Shown piece after piece: positions 1-15,300 of a DNA stretch of 64,000 bases. Both the position numbers and the translations under genes were made by a program. The notes beneath the pieces are model-generated. The model was not told where the DNA came from. It did not search any database and saw only the letters and a program-made list of their open reading frames with translations. Within the stretch, counting starts at the first letter, position 1. Each line of letters opens with the position of its first letter. Source of the DNA: Rachycentron canadum (Eukaryota > Chordata > Actinopteri > Carangiformes > Rachycentridae); NCBI GenBank assembly GCA_038496675.1, contig CM076653.1:24132148-24196147 (forward strand), given 5' to 3'.

Positions 1-1979
1 TACACAACCTACCCTTTCATTGTCTTTGGCAGTGAGGGGGAAACACTGTGTCTCCTCCCTGTTTTTCTCTCCCTCACAAACAGAAATACAAAGTACCAGT
101 CTCTGGGAACCTGATGATAAAAGAGATCTGGTGTGAGGAAGGTGTGTATGTGTCTATGTGTGTGTTTGTGTGTCTGAGAGAGAGAGACAAATGAATGTTT
201 CAGGATGCAACTGCCAAGTCTCTACAGTACCCCTGAATGCACCCCCATTTTTCTCCCTCTCCCTCTCTCTCACACACACACGATGTGATTGTTCTTTGTG
301 TTATCCTTGGTCCTGTGAACCTGCGCACAGATGTACACAGATAGATGCATGTGCATGCTTTGCTGTCTTGCACATGCATGAATTGATCCCATAGGTATGG
401 TCTGCTGTCATGAAAATAGTACCAATGGGAGTTGAGGCGGTGATCACTCTGTGTAGTTTAAACACCACAGGAACATTGTGTCATTACAAGATTATTTGAT
501 CAGCAGAGCAGGATTTCAAAAGGACCTTTGTGCTTGTTACAGGATACCAGCTGACAAGCAGGGACCAGGAGCATGCGCAGGGTTCATGTAAAATCCAGGG
601 TGTTTTCATATGTGAAGTACTCTGAAGACATATATTCTGTTCTATTTTACTCTCATGTCCAGTATAGTTAAAATCTGTATGCGAATGACAAGTGGAAGGG
701 GTCTGAAATTGGGGAAAAAAAAAAAACCTCAGTGAGAGGGGGACATGCATACATGCAGGGGAAATGGGAAAACAAGATTACAAAGCTAATCAGACTAAAC
801 AAGATTTTACTCTTCCAGTGACAATGACAATGACACACGGTGCTGTGATATGCTTCAAAAGAAGCTTTGGGGCTTATTAAAGTTCATTAACAGAAATTAA
901 TGTGGAGGATCCTCCCAACGAAAGCAGACTGGCTATTAATGAAAAAAAAGAAGATATAACAATGGTATTCTTTTAACTTTTAAGCACTAATCAATGTTTT
1001 TATATTAAGAATAGATCAAATGATATGTGTACTGTGAAGTGTTTTTTTTTGTAGTGACCATCAGCTCTACAGTTCCCTCAGCCCTACAGAGGGTTTTAGC
1101 ATTTTTCACCTCATTTTGGTTTTACAGCTCATAATGTTAATGTTTAATACATTAATTAACAATACATTTCCTTCCCATCACTAAAAGGCAGACAAAGTTA
1201 GTGACCTGCTTGTGAACACCAAGGAGCATGTTTTGATAGTTTTTTGGTGATTGATTTAACTCTTTCGAGACTTTAAAATCTCCAGCAAATGTAGATCAGA
1301 CAACAGACTCTGGCAATTCCACCTTGTGGTGCAGACCATGGCCCTTACTCACAATACTTGGAAAATTTATCAAAGGCCTCGTTTATCATTCTAAGTTTCT
1401 AATTATAGGTAGCTTTTATATTCACCACTTATTGACATGTTTGGTTTCTATTGAGTCATATCATATCTAAAGTGATATTATATTGCATATGTATTTACTA
1501 CTCGATATGTTTTCCATCAACATTAACTGCTCTTGGTGAGTTATTACTGGTGGTCCTGGCTCCTTTTACTGCAGCAATAGGCCCTCCTGGTAAAAATTGC
1601 ACCATTGATTTAAACACAACTCTGCCTAGTCTCTTAAATTCAATTTATCTACCTCCAATGGCATAAGAGTGTACTGAATAACAAGTTGTCTGCAGCATAT
1701 TTTGTCTCACTTTCTCAGTAACGATAAAAACAATTCTCAATTTCATTTTGACACTTTGAGCCTTCTCTGAACTGTTCACCCTCCTTTTTAGATTAGTTAT
1801 TTTCTGCAGTAAAATACACAAGATTAGATACAAAATTATTTCCTCTTCTCCAGTTGCTTTTGCAGAACTAGTTGAGCTTTAAAACTTTGAATAGGCTGCT
1901 GTTGACTTAGAAACCTACTACCTGCCAGCTAAACTTTCCAAAGATCTCTGGTCAATTTTGGAGTGAACATACAATATAA

Positions 1980-2330
1980 CTTACGACTGGCACTGTCCCT
2001 ACAACAACTGCTGTGGTTAAACTTAAGTAACCACACCTTGATCCAGAGTCTCTTGATAATTACCAACCAATGTCTAACCTTCCATTCTCAAAAGTACTAG
2101 AAAGAGTTGAGTCTCAGCAGGTTTCAGCCCACATGTCTAACAGTAATCTGTTTGAACCTTTTCAGTCTGCCTTCAGGGCCTGTCACGTCACTGAAACTGC
2201 TCTTAGTGAAGTGGTAAATGATCTCCTGCTTACTATGGATTCATATCCCTCCCCTGTGCTTCTCTTCCTCAGTCTTAGTAGCTTTTGATACAGCAGATGA
2301 CTGCACATGCCTATTAAATGAAATAACTTG
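1980..2330 (+). mobile_element. L2-like LINE reverse transcriptase fragment, decayed
   Basis: Translation gives TGTVPTTTAVVK, a stop, then LDPESLDNYQPMSNLPFSK, FEPFQSAFRACHVTETAL and VVNDLLLTMDS, the reverse transcriptase signature of L2/CR1-type non-LTR elements (typically NYRPISNLPFLSK...FQSGFR..HSTETAL). A stop and a frameshift follow near 2,285, where AFDTAD appears in another frame. It is a dead fragment. Sequence from about 1,500 may belong to the same element but is too decayed to assign. Confidence 0.8.
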
Positions 2331-2340
2331 ACTTTTCCAC

Positions 2341-2640
2341 CAGCAGTATAGCTAGGAGACACCTAGCTTAGCACAAAGACTGGAAATCAAGGGAAACAGC
2401 TAGCTAAAAGGTTCTTTACACGTTGGCTGTGGTAAACAAGTGAAATATTAGTTTTTATTGATTAAGCTTTATAAGTGCTGGGAAGGAGATTTTATTGCTC
2501 TACAAACAGTGTCGGCTTTCTCTCTTTATGCTATGCTATGTTAACTTCATAGTCAGTGGTAAGTGTGGCATCAATCTCTTGATTTAGCTTGTAAAGTGAA
2601 TAAGCGCATTTACCAAAATGTCAAACTGTTTTTTTTTATG
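2341..2640 (+). repeat. Dispersed teleost repeat (TAGCTTAGCA type)
   Basis: Contains AGCTTAGCACAAAGACTGGA, GGGAAACAGCTAGCT, and an end AGTGAATAAGCGCATTTACC followed by AAAATGTCAAACTG. I recognise this layout from a very common teleost dispersed repeat. A second decayed copy lies at 54,640-54,990. Confidence 0.6.
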
Positions 2641-3519
2641 TACATAAAAAAAAATAATCAAACTCATAAAGAGAAAAAATAAGATAAATAATTCAGATAA
2701 TTCAGGTGAGGTGGCATGCTGTCTGCTCACAGTCAGGTTGGTCCAGTATAAAATATGAAGTTCTGGCACAGATGGTGTCTGGCTGTTCAGACTTTGATGG
2801 AAATCATGATTATAATTTCAACATGATGGGTCCTCATTTTAATCACGTCTCACAAAACGTTTGTTTATATATTTTTGCATTTCTGTTTTTGTCACCAAAA
2901 TGAGCACTGTCACACACTGGTGCACTTCTGCAAAATCAGCAGCACCAATACTTGACACAAAATAAAACACACACACACAGACACATATGCACACTGTGGT
3001 TGTGCTTCCTATAGTCTGTTCAGTACTAATTACTGTTCTATATAATGTATAAACGCAGCGGTCCGTGTCAGCCTGTTTCTCTCGGGACTTCAGTTTCTTT
3101 TAACTTCCTGCTCATTACTGTTCCAGTACAGGGACTGAGTATCCATCAGGCTAGTGTTTTTCATACATAAGGTCAAACATCAACATCCCTTCCCAAAGAC
3201 TACAACAGGGCCTCCTGATTATAATGTAGGAGGTATCAGTGCTTGTCTATTCAGTCTGAGTACCAAGTGTCACAATACAGACTAGTATTTTATTCAGTGT
3301 AACTGAAATTATGCATAATTATGGATTATATATAGCATCCATCTTGCCCAAGTCTCAGGCAGCCGGCGTGCTTATGGAGTGAAAAACACATTAGACACAA
3401 CAAATGTGACCACTGTCATACTAATCCACCATGAATGAATAAGAGATGATGTGACTTTGAAACAGCATTCAGATCAGAAAAAAACGAGAAAGGCGACTCT
3501 GACAGCCACAGAAATATTA

Positions 3520-3785
3520 TTGCTATATATTGACTCTGTTTTAGCTCTGTCTTTGGTCTCTTATTTGGCTCTTAAGCTGCTAAATGCTCCACTATGTTCA
3601 TCGCCTATTCTGCTGTTAGGTGACAAACAGCTAACACTGTACACAGTGGGTATGTTTTTGACTGAAAACAGCTGTATCAGAGTGGTGAGAGTGAACCCAG
3701 AAGGTGAAGCTGGGGGTTGGACAGCTAAACAAATCTACATAAAGCAGAGGAAGAGAAGAGGCTGTCAATTCTCAAATCACCACAA
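3520..3785 (+). repeat. Probable dispersed teleost repeat
   Basis: Contains GCTGCTAAATGCTCCACTAT followed by GTTCA, and flanking text I associate with a common percomorph repeat. A 112-codon ORF spans it, but its product has no recognised domain. Confidence 0.4.
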
Positions 3786-6700
3786 GTGATCCATAACACC
3801 ATCATTTGGTACATTATTATTGTAAAACATTGGTTACAGTAATTTTAAAGTTTAAGACTTACAATCAAGATTTAGGAAATATTTACTGTGTACATACCAC
3901 ACCCGTTTATACTTAAGCTTATCACTTATAAATTTGTAAGTGTTCACATGTTTTAACATCATAGATCTTAAGTGTTATGTTGACATCATCAATCAGTCAT
4001 AATTTGATGTCACTGGGAATCATCGAGGTATTTCATCACAAGATATTTTTTATTTTCTAATAAAAAGGACTATTGCAAGGGAAGCCAAGCTTTTATTGCC
4101 AATTTCATGGTTGACATGATGCATAGTAATAGAGTTACATTATGAGGAAACTACTTTGGTGACATACAGATTTACAACAAAGTGGATAACAAAAGCCTTC
4201 AGTATGAATGAGCTCCTCGGTGCACAGTACTGATCTGAGGAACTATACTTACACACTGAATTAGCCTTTTGTACCTGCTGTTCTCCATGCACTCAAACAA
4301 AGACTGAACCATTCCCCTAGTTAAGTGACTGAGTGGTAAATGGGCTGAAACAGGTGACACCTTGAGTTTTTATGATGAAACAGTTTAGAGAAAAGATAGA
4401 CTACTTCATTCTTCTTCTCTCTTTAGATGTATAACCTGTATCCTGTTTTTTACATTTTGATCCTCTCCTTTTCTTTCATCATCCCTTGTCTCTCATTCCT
4501 CTATCAGTAAAAAAAAACAAATCTCAAGTCCCTGGAACAAGCACCTCCTCAGGCCATTAATAACATTTATTTTATATACAAGGAGCAGCAACAACAGATG
4601 GCCAGCTCATTTAATCTTTGGTGTCTTCATTTAATGGGCCCACAGAACATGTCTGTAAATCATTTAGGGTCCAGATATTAAAACCAAGAAGATAAAAAGA
4701 AACCGTCTACAGATTTTGGTTGAGGATTGTTGTTCCACAGAAATCCTTCCGTTCCATTTTTGTTTTTGTCTTACTTTGAGACATACCTTACATTGTCATA
4801 AATGTGTACAAAGTTAAGCAGCATGTGCTGAAGCATAAACAAAAACTGTCAGCTCAAACTGCTGCAATATAACTGGCTGACGTGACCCTAGAAGAGCTAA
4901 ACAAGTACAATAGTGTTATCACAGGCTTGTGTATCACAACCTTTTTTCCAACTGTGCTTGGGAGTGCTAAACAGTTTTGGAGGCAGATTAAACAAACTAT
5001 GGAGAGTATTTTGGGCAGACACTTGAGAAATATTGCAGCAGTGGATCTTTTTTTACTGTTTGTAAAAAGAGTTACATCACTCACTTCGAAAATAATGAAC
5101 TGAATTAAATAAGTGTCCAAAACTTTAGCTCAGGAAAAGATTACATAGCTTATTAAAGGCCAGCAGTCATTCTTTGAAAACATCTAGGTTCCTTTTATAC
5201 AATATATTCAAAATGTGGATCTAAGTAATGTGATGAATGTGGTGAAAGTATAAAAAAAGTGCTCTTTTAATACTTGATTGAACTGTGTTTGAGCTCGGCA
5301 ATGATGAAAAAATATGAAAGAAAGACATGAATATAATAATAGTTTAACCCTCATGAAAAGCAGAGAATCTTTGTTCAAATTTTAGTTATTAGTATTGTTT
5401 TATTTTTTGATCAGTAATGTTCTTAATTCATTTCATTTGTTTTATGGTTTGTTTCAGACTAAATGTCTGACATGTGGAGGACACCTGATTTTAATATTGG
5501 ACATGGATATATTTGGACAATATCTCATTTATTTCTTTGCTGTTGAAGCAATTTGAGAATGATACTACAGATACTACTGAAAAAAAAGAACCTCACCCTT
5601 ATGTTAATATACCAAGGACTAATGATAAGAGGAACCATTTGTGTTTCCACCTCTGCAAAGCCACAATGTAATTTCCATTTGTGGTCATTTTCTGTGGTCA
5701 GGCTTCTGTGTGTAAGCTACTGTGTAACTGTGTTATCTCTTCTGTTGCTCCACTGAGATGCAACCAACACGTGTAGTTAATCCATTTTCATCATCTAATC
5801 CTAACGCTCAGTGATGCTCCCACACACCAATGGATACACGATTCCCACAAAAACATGCACACTAAAAGTGTCAGATTATGGTGGTTACATGGCCCTTTCA
5901 CACAGACACACTATAATTTGAAAGTCTAATGCTGATTCTCAGCTATAAGCTATCCAGAAATCAGCAGGAAATGTTCAACAGTGTCACTTGCCTCTATTTT
6001 TCTGTTTGGTTACATACAGTGCTGAGCCTGACATTAAATATAGTTCTGCAACTCAGTAGACTTTTACTGACAATAATTTAAAAAAGTTGAGTAACAACTT
6101 TATTTTATTGTAATTCAATATAATTTGATACCAACTTTTACAATCACATATTTCAGACTAATTGCAGAATAGCCTCTCTTTTAGTAAGTGAACAGCAGGT
6201 CAGCTGAAAACCCTAAAATTTAAAATTCATTTAAATTCAGTATAAAATTAAATATGGAGAATACATTTTCCTGTAGTTAATATTTACTTGAGTTAAATGG
6301 AGAATCTCAGTAAAGGAAAATCCTATTTTCCAAAACTGTCATCAAATTAAAATTAAGTGCTACTGTTCTTTGTTATTCAAATTAAATATTAAAACACAAG
6401 TTATAATATTTATTATTATTTCTGGTCATAGAACAGACAACCAGCTCCCCAAAAATCTACAGTAACTTGACGTTCCCTTGGAGAAAAGATGACACAGTGC
6501 CAGTAGTAAAACAAGTGGCTGAGAGTGTTGTATCTCATCATGGGCATGAAGTCAGTCTAAACCGAGGAGAAACTAGCACAAACAGGACAAATCTGACTGT
6601 CAGTGATAATCAGCGCTGCATAATGTTCTGCACTGCTTGTTGCTTTGTTTTCACTGTCAAAGTAACAGCTACCATGCAGACTTGGTTGTTAGCTGTCAGA

Positions 6701-6844
6701 GCTGATAATGAAATACATATTTCTTAGAGACAACACACATTCACGCATCTTTCCCTTAACACACACATACACTCACATGCTCTCCCACCGGCTCAGGTTG
6801 CAATCAGGAAGCTACAATGGGCACAAAATAAGATTCACGAACAC

Positions 6845-6850
6845 TTTATT
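6845..6850 (-). promoter_or_regulatory. mtbp: mtbp polyadenylation signal
   Basis: A minus-strand AATAAA, 354 bases past the mtbp stop codon. It predicts a short 3' UTR ending near 6,825. No transcript evidence was available. Confidence 0.6.
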
Positions 6851-7203
6851 GTGTTACAAAGACTAAAATATGACATACAAAGATAAAATATGTACATTCA
6901 TAAATCCATAAAATTATTAGCTTAAGAAACTAAATTAACAAATGTGTATGGATTTAAAATCATGTTTGAAAACGGCTCTTAATAAGAGAGGATTGCAATC
7001 TGAAGCCACCAACTAAGCCCCCCTCCCAGTGACTGCAGTCAGTGCAGAGTGTACTATGCAGGCTTTTCTCAGTTTTTTTCTCTTTCAAGGCTCAAGAGCA
7101 GTGGGAGCAGATCAGATCAAATTCAGATCAGAAACTCAGTTGACTAGGATGGTTTTGGACAAAAAGAGTGAAACGTGTTCCCACTTATGTTTGAAGACCA
7201 TCT

Positions 7204-7242
7204 TCACTTCTCTGTGGTCTTCTCCAACACCCAGTCAATGAC
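7204..7242 (-). CDS. mtbp: mtbp last coding exon (residues 870-881)
   Basis: Encodes VIDWVLEKTTEK and a TGA stop (human VIDWVLEKTSKK). Acceptor CTGAAG|GTCATT. Confidence 0.94.
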   Translation of the reverse strand, partial: VIDWVLEKTTEK

Positions 7243-9276
7243 CTTCAGTAACAGAAAATATGATTTTAAAAAGGTGTGACTTCACTAAGTTCACATTTAG
7301 GACACCTAAATCAAGTGGAGAAACCCTGGTGTTTGGTGGCATTACCTGTTTGACATTGCTGCTGGCTGCCTTCTTCATCTCATCATGCAGGCCACGGGAT
7401 GTTTTAAGATCCTGGGATCAAACAGCAAAAAATCACTGATATGGAAACAATAAGGTACAGAGCTTCACATCAAACAATTTAGGTTATAAATTAACTAATT
7501 TTAACTGGGGAGAAGGTAGGGGGCAAATATATAGTTTGGATGATGCTATAGTCGGTCAGCAAGTTAAACGTTACTGGCACAGTGTTGGAAAGTGTATTTA
7601 CTCTAGTACTGTACTAAAGCACAATTTGTAAATATATTCATTTTCTGCTAACTTTGTGTGTGTTTTTCCATTGGTTTATTTTTTATCCTTGGCAAACAAA
7701 CAAAACCATAGACCCTCTCAGGTAAATGCTGGTCCTGAGGTGCCTGTGATTCTGCTGGGTTCTTACAAAACAGCAAAAAGAGCGAGCAAAAGCAAATATC
7801 TAAATAAAAAAAACTATGTTAAATCAAATTTTCAAAACATAAATTGCTTCTCCAACACCTGAGTATAAAATAGCTTAAATTAGCCCCACTTTGAGTAGCT
7901 ATAACATCAAAATACATGCTAGTGCATCAGTAATAATATATAATGATACAATAGATATGTATAATTACACGCTGAAATGGGCCGTTATTTTTGATAGTTT
8001 AAGCCCACTTTGCCAATAACACTTTTGCACTTTCACTTCATTAACCTTTGAAGGCCTTTCACTTGTAAAATGTAACATTTTCATTGAGGCATTGCAACTT
8101 GTACTGACTGCACGTGAAACATTTGTGTTCTTCTTCTAGCACTGAAACATCTGATAAAGATTCAGCAGGCACAAAAGTAATCTGATGAAAATGTGTGTAT
8201 TGGAGGAATTGTTTCTTCAAACTTTTCATTATTGAGTTCATTTGTTGTGAGGATCAAATGTTCCAAATTGCAGTACATATCCTGGATGCATAGGGGCATA
8301 TGAACACAGACACAGTGTCAATTAAGAGTACAGTGCTGGCTGTGTGTGGGCAGTAAAAAGACTAACCTTGAGATAGAATTTCGAGATATCAAACAGTCTT
8401 TTGCTGCAGGCCTCAAAGCACTCATGCTCAGCAGTGATCCTATGGTGTTCGAGTGATTTAACCACTACCTCCTGTAACATCTGAGGACACAAAACACAGA
8501 AACACACACACGTTTGCATTAGCCAAATTGTGAAAACATTAAATCCAGCTCTGTTTATTCCCAAACCACCTAATGGTGAATCAGGGGAGCTAATTTTAGC
8601 ATGACTCCCTTTTTAAAAAGGAAAGGATGTCAAAGTGTCTCGACTTTCGGGGACGTCCTTGCACAGAATCTTTACATTCACACAATAAGCTTGCAGGCAC
8701 AAATATTTCACCGGTAGCATCGACAGGGAAAACACATTCCTGAAATAAATAGATCCACCTTTAATCTTGTCACAGCGACTGTTCTGAGGAAACACTATAA
8801 ATTATTGTGAGGAATCACTGGTGCCATTCAGTCTCACGAGGAGTAGAAAGGCAGCTTTTAATCTCTGTCCTGAATAAACTGCTATCATTATTTCTGAATA
8901 GGGCCAACTGTTCCTTCTCATACTTGGGTTTGGATGATAAGCCTGTTTGCATAGTAATCAGAAATCAGAACAAGTCAAGGTCGGGATACAGATTGCGAGC
9001 GGTACAGGGGACAACGTGAAACAGTGTGGGGGGACGTCTGTGTGTGTATTCATGTACGTGTCCATGTATGTGTTTCTGTGTGCATCCACTGTACATACAC
9101 ATAACGAGCGTGTGTGTGTGACTGTGGAGGCAGGCAGCAGGTGATATGGTAATAGTGTAGCTGTTAATGTGCTTCTGCCACAACATTATGATGCAACCCA
9201 CACATTCACAGTGATCCGATTCAAAACATTTATCTCTGGTGGAGCTCTTGGAAAAACTCTCATCTGTCACAGAAAG

Positions 9277-9348
<72 letters not shown>

Positions 9349-12300
9349 AGTTGCTTTCATATTTTAGTAGAAGTATTAAAAGAATGTCTTTAATTTCTCA
9401 CTAAACATGAGCAGGAAAACTATGCTTTATTACCACTTCAGCTTTATTTTTGTTACTTCAGCCTCCAGTTTTTATGACATTACACTTGCCAAAATGGCTC
9501 TTGGTTAGTGGTATGGAATAATTACAACACATCAACAACTGTTTGTATATATAACATACTGTGATATAACATACTCTACCAGCAAATTCTTTCTGACCAC
9601 CAAAAAAGATACTTTACTTTGCTTTACTTTAAGTTATGCTAACTACTGTTGTTTTCAGAGGAAACCTTGAGCACCTGCAAGCATTTAACATAATTATTAA
9701 AATAAAATAATTATAAAAATTACTAAATGTATTATACTATTGTATTGCATTCAGTTCTCATCGACCCCAAGTCAGTTAACCTCTTATCATGAAAACAGAG
9801 AAACCAGTTCCCACCATGAGTAAGCACTTGGCGACAATGGAGAGGAAAAACTCCATCTCAGATTTAGATGTTACTTCTTTGCGCTCCTGTAGGTGTTGGT
9901 GGGGTTTGATTACTTCTGCCAATGATTAAATATGAAAACTACTCCCTTCTCCACTCAGGAGAAGAATTTGATGATCGTTTTAAATACATTCTTCTGTGTC
10001 TTTGACCCCATCACAAAGCTTGGTTGCTGCTAAGCATCCAGGTGACGCGTTCCCTCATCTAACCATCACAATTTGGCTCTGGTCAAAGTCGCTCACATCC
10101 TTACACTTGCCAATATTTCTTCCTTCCAACTCATTAACTTTGAGGACTAACTGTGCACTTGTTGCCTGATATATGCCACACACTGTCAGCTGCCATTGTT
10201 ACAAGATAATCAATGTTTTTCACTTGACCTGTCAGTGGTCTCAATGTTATGGCTGATCAGTGAACGTCATGTTAAAGTACACAGTAAATCAAATAAATAA
10301 ATGAGTCAGAATGTTAGACTAATCTGTTATTTCAGGACCTGTCTATGTCACTGTCTTGTACATGTTCTGTCTACTTGAAATATTTGAATATGCCTTGTAG
10401 TGTTGTATAACACTGGACCCATTTTTTAATAATCCTTAGCTGATCAAAATGATTTGATTATACCAACACAAAAGTTATATAACAGAGCCAGGCTAGCATT
10501 TCCCTTCCATTTCTAAAATCTCAACTTTTTATCATCAAAGCGTCTGAGTAGTAGACTGACGAGCTCTGTGTGCTTTGAGAAGATGTGTTACATATGTAAA
10601 TATGTTACAGGCGTATAGCACGTTTGAGTCAGTGACTGTATTTCTACTGGTGAAAGTAGCTAAGGTGTCCTACTGGCTCACCTGATAAAGCGCATACTAT
10701 AAAAGCTTAGGTCAAATCATTGTATCCTGGGTTTTGCTGCATGTTAAGCCCTCTCTCGTTCCCCGTCTCTCTCTCTGACAGTAGAATAAAGAATAAAAGG
10801 CTGCGGAGGTATAGGCTGAATAGGAGAGTATCATTGACTGAGCTCTGTCCCTGGAGACATACACAGCTGTTTCAGTCGCCCATGGAGGGATGTCTGATCT
10901 TAAACAGCATAAACATCAGGTACAACCCATGTCTGAGCATCTTAAGAGCAGACTACACGGTGTGAGTGAAATCGTTCAATTCCTTATACAGCAGACTTTT
11001 ACCTCAGAAGACATTGTTTGAATATTATATATATATTGCAAACTGTACTGTAAAGCTTATGTTGTACAATAACCAATATAGGTTAAAAGGCTATAATCTG
11101 CAAACTGATCATGGTAATGATAATATTCCACCCATTTAGATTTGGGGCTGACAGTTAAGATACTCATTTTATAAGCATATTGTCATATCATACCCAGTAA
11201 TGCATGGGATGTTTTAAAATTCAAAACTGATGTTGCCAAGTACAATATAATGTGCCATTCAAACAGAAAATAAATTAGCAGACCTGAAAAATGTACTGTT
11301 TAAAGATATCTTCTTTGTAATATACCAGTCTGTGTAAGAATAGATAATTAGATATAAAGGAAGTTGTCTTCCTATGAAGGTGATGGAGGTAGGTTTAAAA
11401 CAGAGTCCTGAAATCTGTTGCTTGAGTGACCATTCAATATCTCTTAATGGCCCCAATTCAAAGTAACCCAGAACCAGGCCCAATTAGCAGCTGCCCAAAT
11501 CACCAGGGAGCAACTTCAGCCTGTCAAACAGAGGCAAAGTGCCATCAGCAGGCAAACAAACCAGGACCCTTGTCTGTTTTGTTCTACATACTGGGGAAAT
11601 GGGAGATAGTTGACCCACTGGAGTTCTGTTAGTTTATGTGTGCTGAGATGTGGTGTTGTGAAAGATAGAGAACAAGAACATAAATGTACTGATCTAATGG
11701 ACATAGCTATGAAAATAAATAAATATGAAAATAAAATAAAAGATGTAATAAACCATAGTTTTCATTTAAGAACATTTAACTAACAAGAATTATTTTCTGA
11801 TAAATTTTATCCACATGTTAATGTGAAATTGCCAAACTCAAGCTAAATTATCCCTGGAATATGATTTACTGCCTTTGACAAAAACTTAAGCTCTGTAAGA
11901 AACACTTATATTAAAGTGACAAAACCCTGTACTGATACTGTACAATGTGTAATTGTGGGAAATTTGTTTTTCTTTGGCAATATAAAGTGAAACATATAGA
12001 CCAAAAAACAAACAACTCCATTTATTAGTGGTTCACAATAAGTGCTTTGAATTCTTTCTTATAACTTTTTGTGAATGTTAATGTACATGTGGGCTTGGCA
12101 TGCTGAGATGGGAACTTGTTTCCATGGTTATAAATAATTTCTCAAAGCATGAATGTGTTCAGAAAAAAAAAACAAAACAAAAAAACAAAAAACAGTCACT
12201 GCATGTTTGATAATTACATTGAGGTAATGTTGGAAATCTGAAAATAAGAAACACACACTCACCCTGTTGTGCTTCTGGGAGCGTGACTCTTTTGCAGGTT

Positions 12301-15300
12301 TGTCCTCTGTTTGCACATGACGGAGCTTCTGCTGTTGAGGTTTTGGTTTGTCCACAGAGGAAAGCGTCACCAAACCTGGAGGTTAATGTCAGAAAAATTA
12401 ACAATGGGGCATTATAATAACGGCAACAAAAGATTAACAAAGTAAGTAACAAAGTAAATCTGCATGATTAAAACAAACAATGTGGTGCCAGATTTAAAGT
12501 AAAAGGTCTCTACTGACAGATTCCACTAATTTGTTAAAACCCACACAGGTGTTTTCATTTAATTTACCTCATTAGTCCTCCTCTCTGGATGTGTTCAGTC
12601 TCTTACTCTCCTGTTAGCTTTGTTGCATGCATCACATTTATCATATTAATTAGTGCATAGTGTTTGGTGACTTGATGTAAATCTAAGCACAGCTCCGCCC
12701 AACATCAATTTAAGTTGAAGTCTAATCAGCCAGAATAAAAAGGGGCCTTTAAGTCACATGACAAATTTCAGCCTCATAAATCTCTGGGTAAAACTCTCAC
12801 AGCAGACATTTTGACTTGTCATGGTACGAAAAGCATATGTGTTAGTAATAACATTAATAATGGCTCTGTCCTGTTCAAGCACCTCAATAAGCCATGGAAG
12901 TGTAAGAAGTGAATAATTTAATTATATATTATATATATAATAATATTGTTTTGATGTTTTGATCACATTTCAGAAACATTAGAACCATGCAGATGGCATG
13001 ATTTATTACATTATGCAACAGAAAAAGAAATGATGGTCCCTTTCTGTCTAAGACAAAAAATTTTGTTTTACCTGAGGATGTATGTCTTGTTGCTAAAGAG
13101 GAAGAAGAACTAATGGAGGCAGCTGCAGACTGGGATCTGCTCGGCTGCTGCCTTAGGGACCTAATGACAGGGTGTGTCCCACTGCTACCACTACTCTGAG
13201 AACAGAGGGAGTCGCTGCTCTCTGACTTCACCAACCTGGACCATTCAGACAAACAAGTGATGACACAAAGCAACATTGTCAACACTAAAGTTATGCCATC
13301 TCGTGTAAACCATGAATTATTTACTCATAAATCACAAGTCACGTGAGACACATGGGCTGAAAGAACAGAAACACAACCAAAACAAACACAAAAACATACA
13401 CAATCATCATACCTCTTGCGAGGATAACCTCCAATTATGTCTGTGTCCCAGGACCTGCGCTTGAGTCGAGCTACATCAGCATTCTGCAGAGTCTCTCCAT
13501 CAGGCACACTTCCTGGTTCTGACATCATAGCAGGGGAGGGGGCGGGGCTGAGAGCAAAGGGGAGCGGACACGGCTCTTTGGAGCAGGTGGTTTGGGTCTC
13601 ATGCCGAATCAGACGGGATTGGAGGCGTACAAAGGCCTGGTCCCGATCCAAGGACCGTTGATTATCGAGGCAGAAACTACATGAACAAATAAAATGAATT
13701 AAAAATTGTAATAATAATAGAACATACATAGAAATAAGGGAGGCTGATGTGGCTTCTAGTTAGACTGATCATGAAGTCTCATAGCTGTACTTGTTAAATG
13801 TTAGTTACTGTGGCTGCATAGTCAAGCTGTAGAAACTTACTCTATGCCATGGTAATGTGAGGCTGAGGCCTTACTGAAGGGTAGCTGGGTGACTCTCCTA
13901 GGTGAGAGGTCTGGTGACAACTGAAACACATTGTTACTGAACAGAAAGAGTGCAGAATAACAGTGTGGAGGTGGGGAAAAGAGTAAGAAAGAAAGAAGGA
14001 GAAAAATTGAATAAATACTCTGTCAAAGGAAATGTTTTATCTTGCTTTTCAATTTAATATCCTTTCATTAACTACAGAAACTAATTTTACAAATCAAAAC
14101 ACACAATTTTGTCTGACAGAATTATTAGCGCTTCTGGATGACTGTTCTGCACCAGAGTAATATATATATATTTTCTTTACCCAACTCAATAATTATCCTG
14201 AGAAGGTTGTGAGAAACTAATGGCTAATGATAATAATCAAACCCTCATTACGGCCTCATTAAATTTGTGTCATTCAGAACCGTATTAGAAACAAACTCAT
14301 AAAACCACACTGGTTTAACGTTTACCTGATAGCAGTATATTCATGTGAAAACATAGTGAACACTTTTCTGTAATGAGTCAGTAGTTTTTATTTGTGCCCA
14401 TCTTTATATCTAACAGAGTGAGGCCTAGTAATATAAAATTAAATTCAGTTAATGCAGCCATCTTTAATCAGATGTCAAGGTGCTACTCAGCATGGAGCCA
14501 GAGAAGAGGACTAAACCTACCCTCTATTGATAGTCAGTGGTTGTAGTTCCCCAGAAGGCAAGCCATCAGATGTGAAGTGTTTCAGAAGTTCTTTGGCATC
14601 TAGTAGAGCAGAGGAGGCCTTTTGACTGTCTTTAGGACCCAGCAGACTGTCACTGGAGCCTGGACCCAACAGTCCAAATCTAAGACACAAAAAATATAGC
14701 AATGGTCACATACAGTACATTGTCTTGGTCCATTTTTATATATAGTCTATGATTCTGTCACATGGGTATGTTTAGAGTATTAAAGTCTGACACGGACAGG
14801 AAAATTGTGCTTTGCAAATTATGTGGCAGACACGTCCCCACAACAGTCTCAAACACCACTAACATCCCCTACCACCTATGCAAGAGTAATGTCACAGTAC
14901 AGTGAGATTTAAGGAATGAGAGCCACTAAAGTACATTTGTGTGTACTTTGTGTGCTCAAAACAAACCCAGACTCAGATGTTGTGTACCAAAAGTAATGTG
15001 GTAAAGAAAATGAGGATAGAAGTAGTTTCAATTTGCATCTGCAAAGACAAAGACTTTTACAATTTACAGTGTAAAATTTACATTCCATTATACAGAAAAT
15101 ATACAATATGATATGATTGCTTTTTGGATACGAAATATCCAGGACATATTGCACATCCCACTTACCTCCTCCTCTGTCGTCTTCTCTGCAGGTTCTCTAT
15201 ATTGTGGAGGACGCTCCTCTCAGGCCAATCAGATGGCTGGTGGGAAATCGTTTGAAAACCTACAATGAGAAAACAAGGTTCACACTTGCAGAATTAGGTA

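Larger units (their letters stand above)
1..6820. other. Intergenic region downstream of mtbp
   Basis: AT-rich sequence with no recognised gene exon on either strand. Short ORFs here lack homology I know or fall in repeats. It contains the L2-like fragment and the repeat remnants listed separately. Confidence 0.6.
8481..12262 (-). other. mtbp: mtbp intron 20
   Basis: A 3.8-kb intron holding the (TG)n tract and the MITE-like and SINE remnants. Nothing else recognised. Confidence 0.85.

Noticed and set aside
3451..3789. 112-codon plus-strand ORF
   Set aside because: No recognised domain, no splice or promoter context, and it overlaps a dispersed repeat.
8965..9393. ORFs on both strands rich in Cys-Val or Thr-His
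   Set aside because: They are translations of the (TG)n microsatellite.
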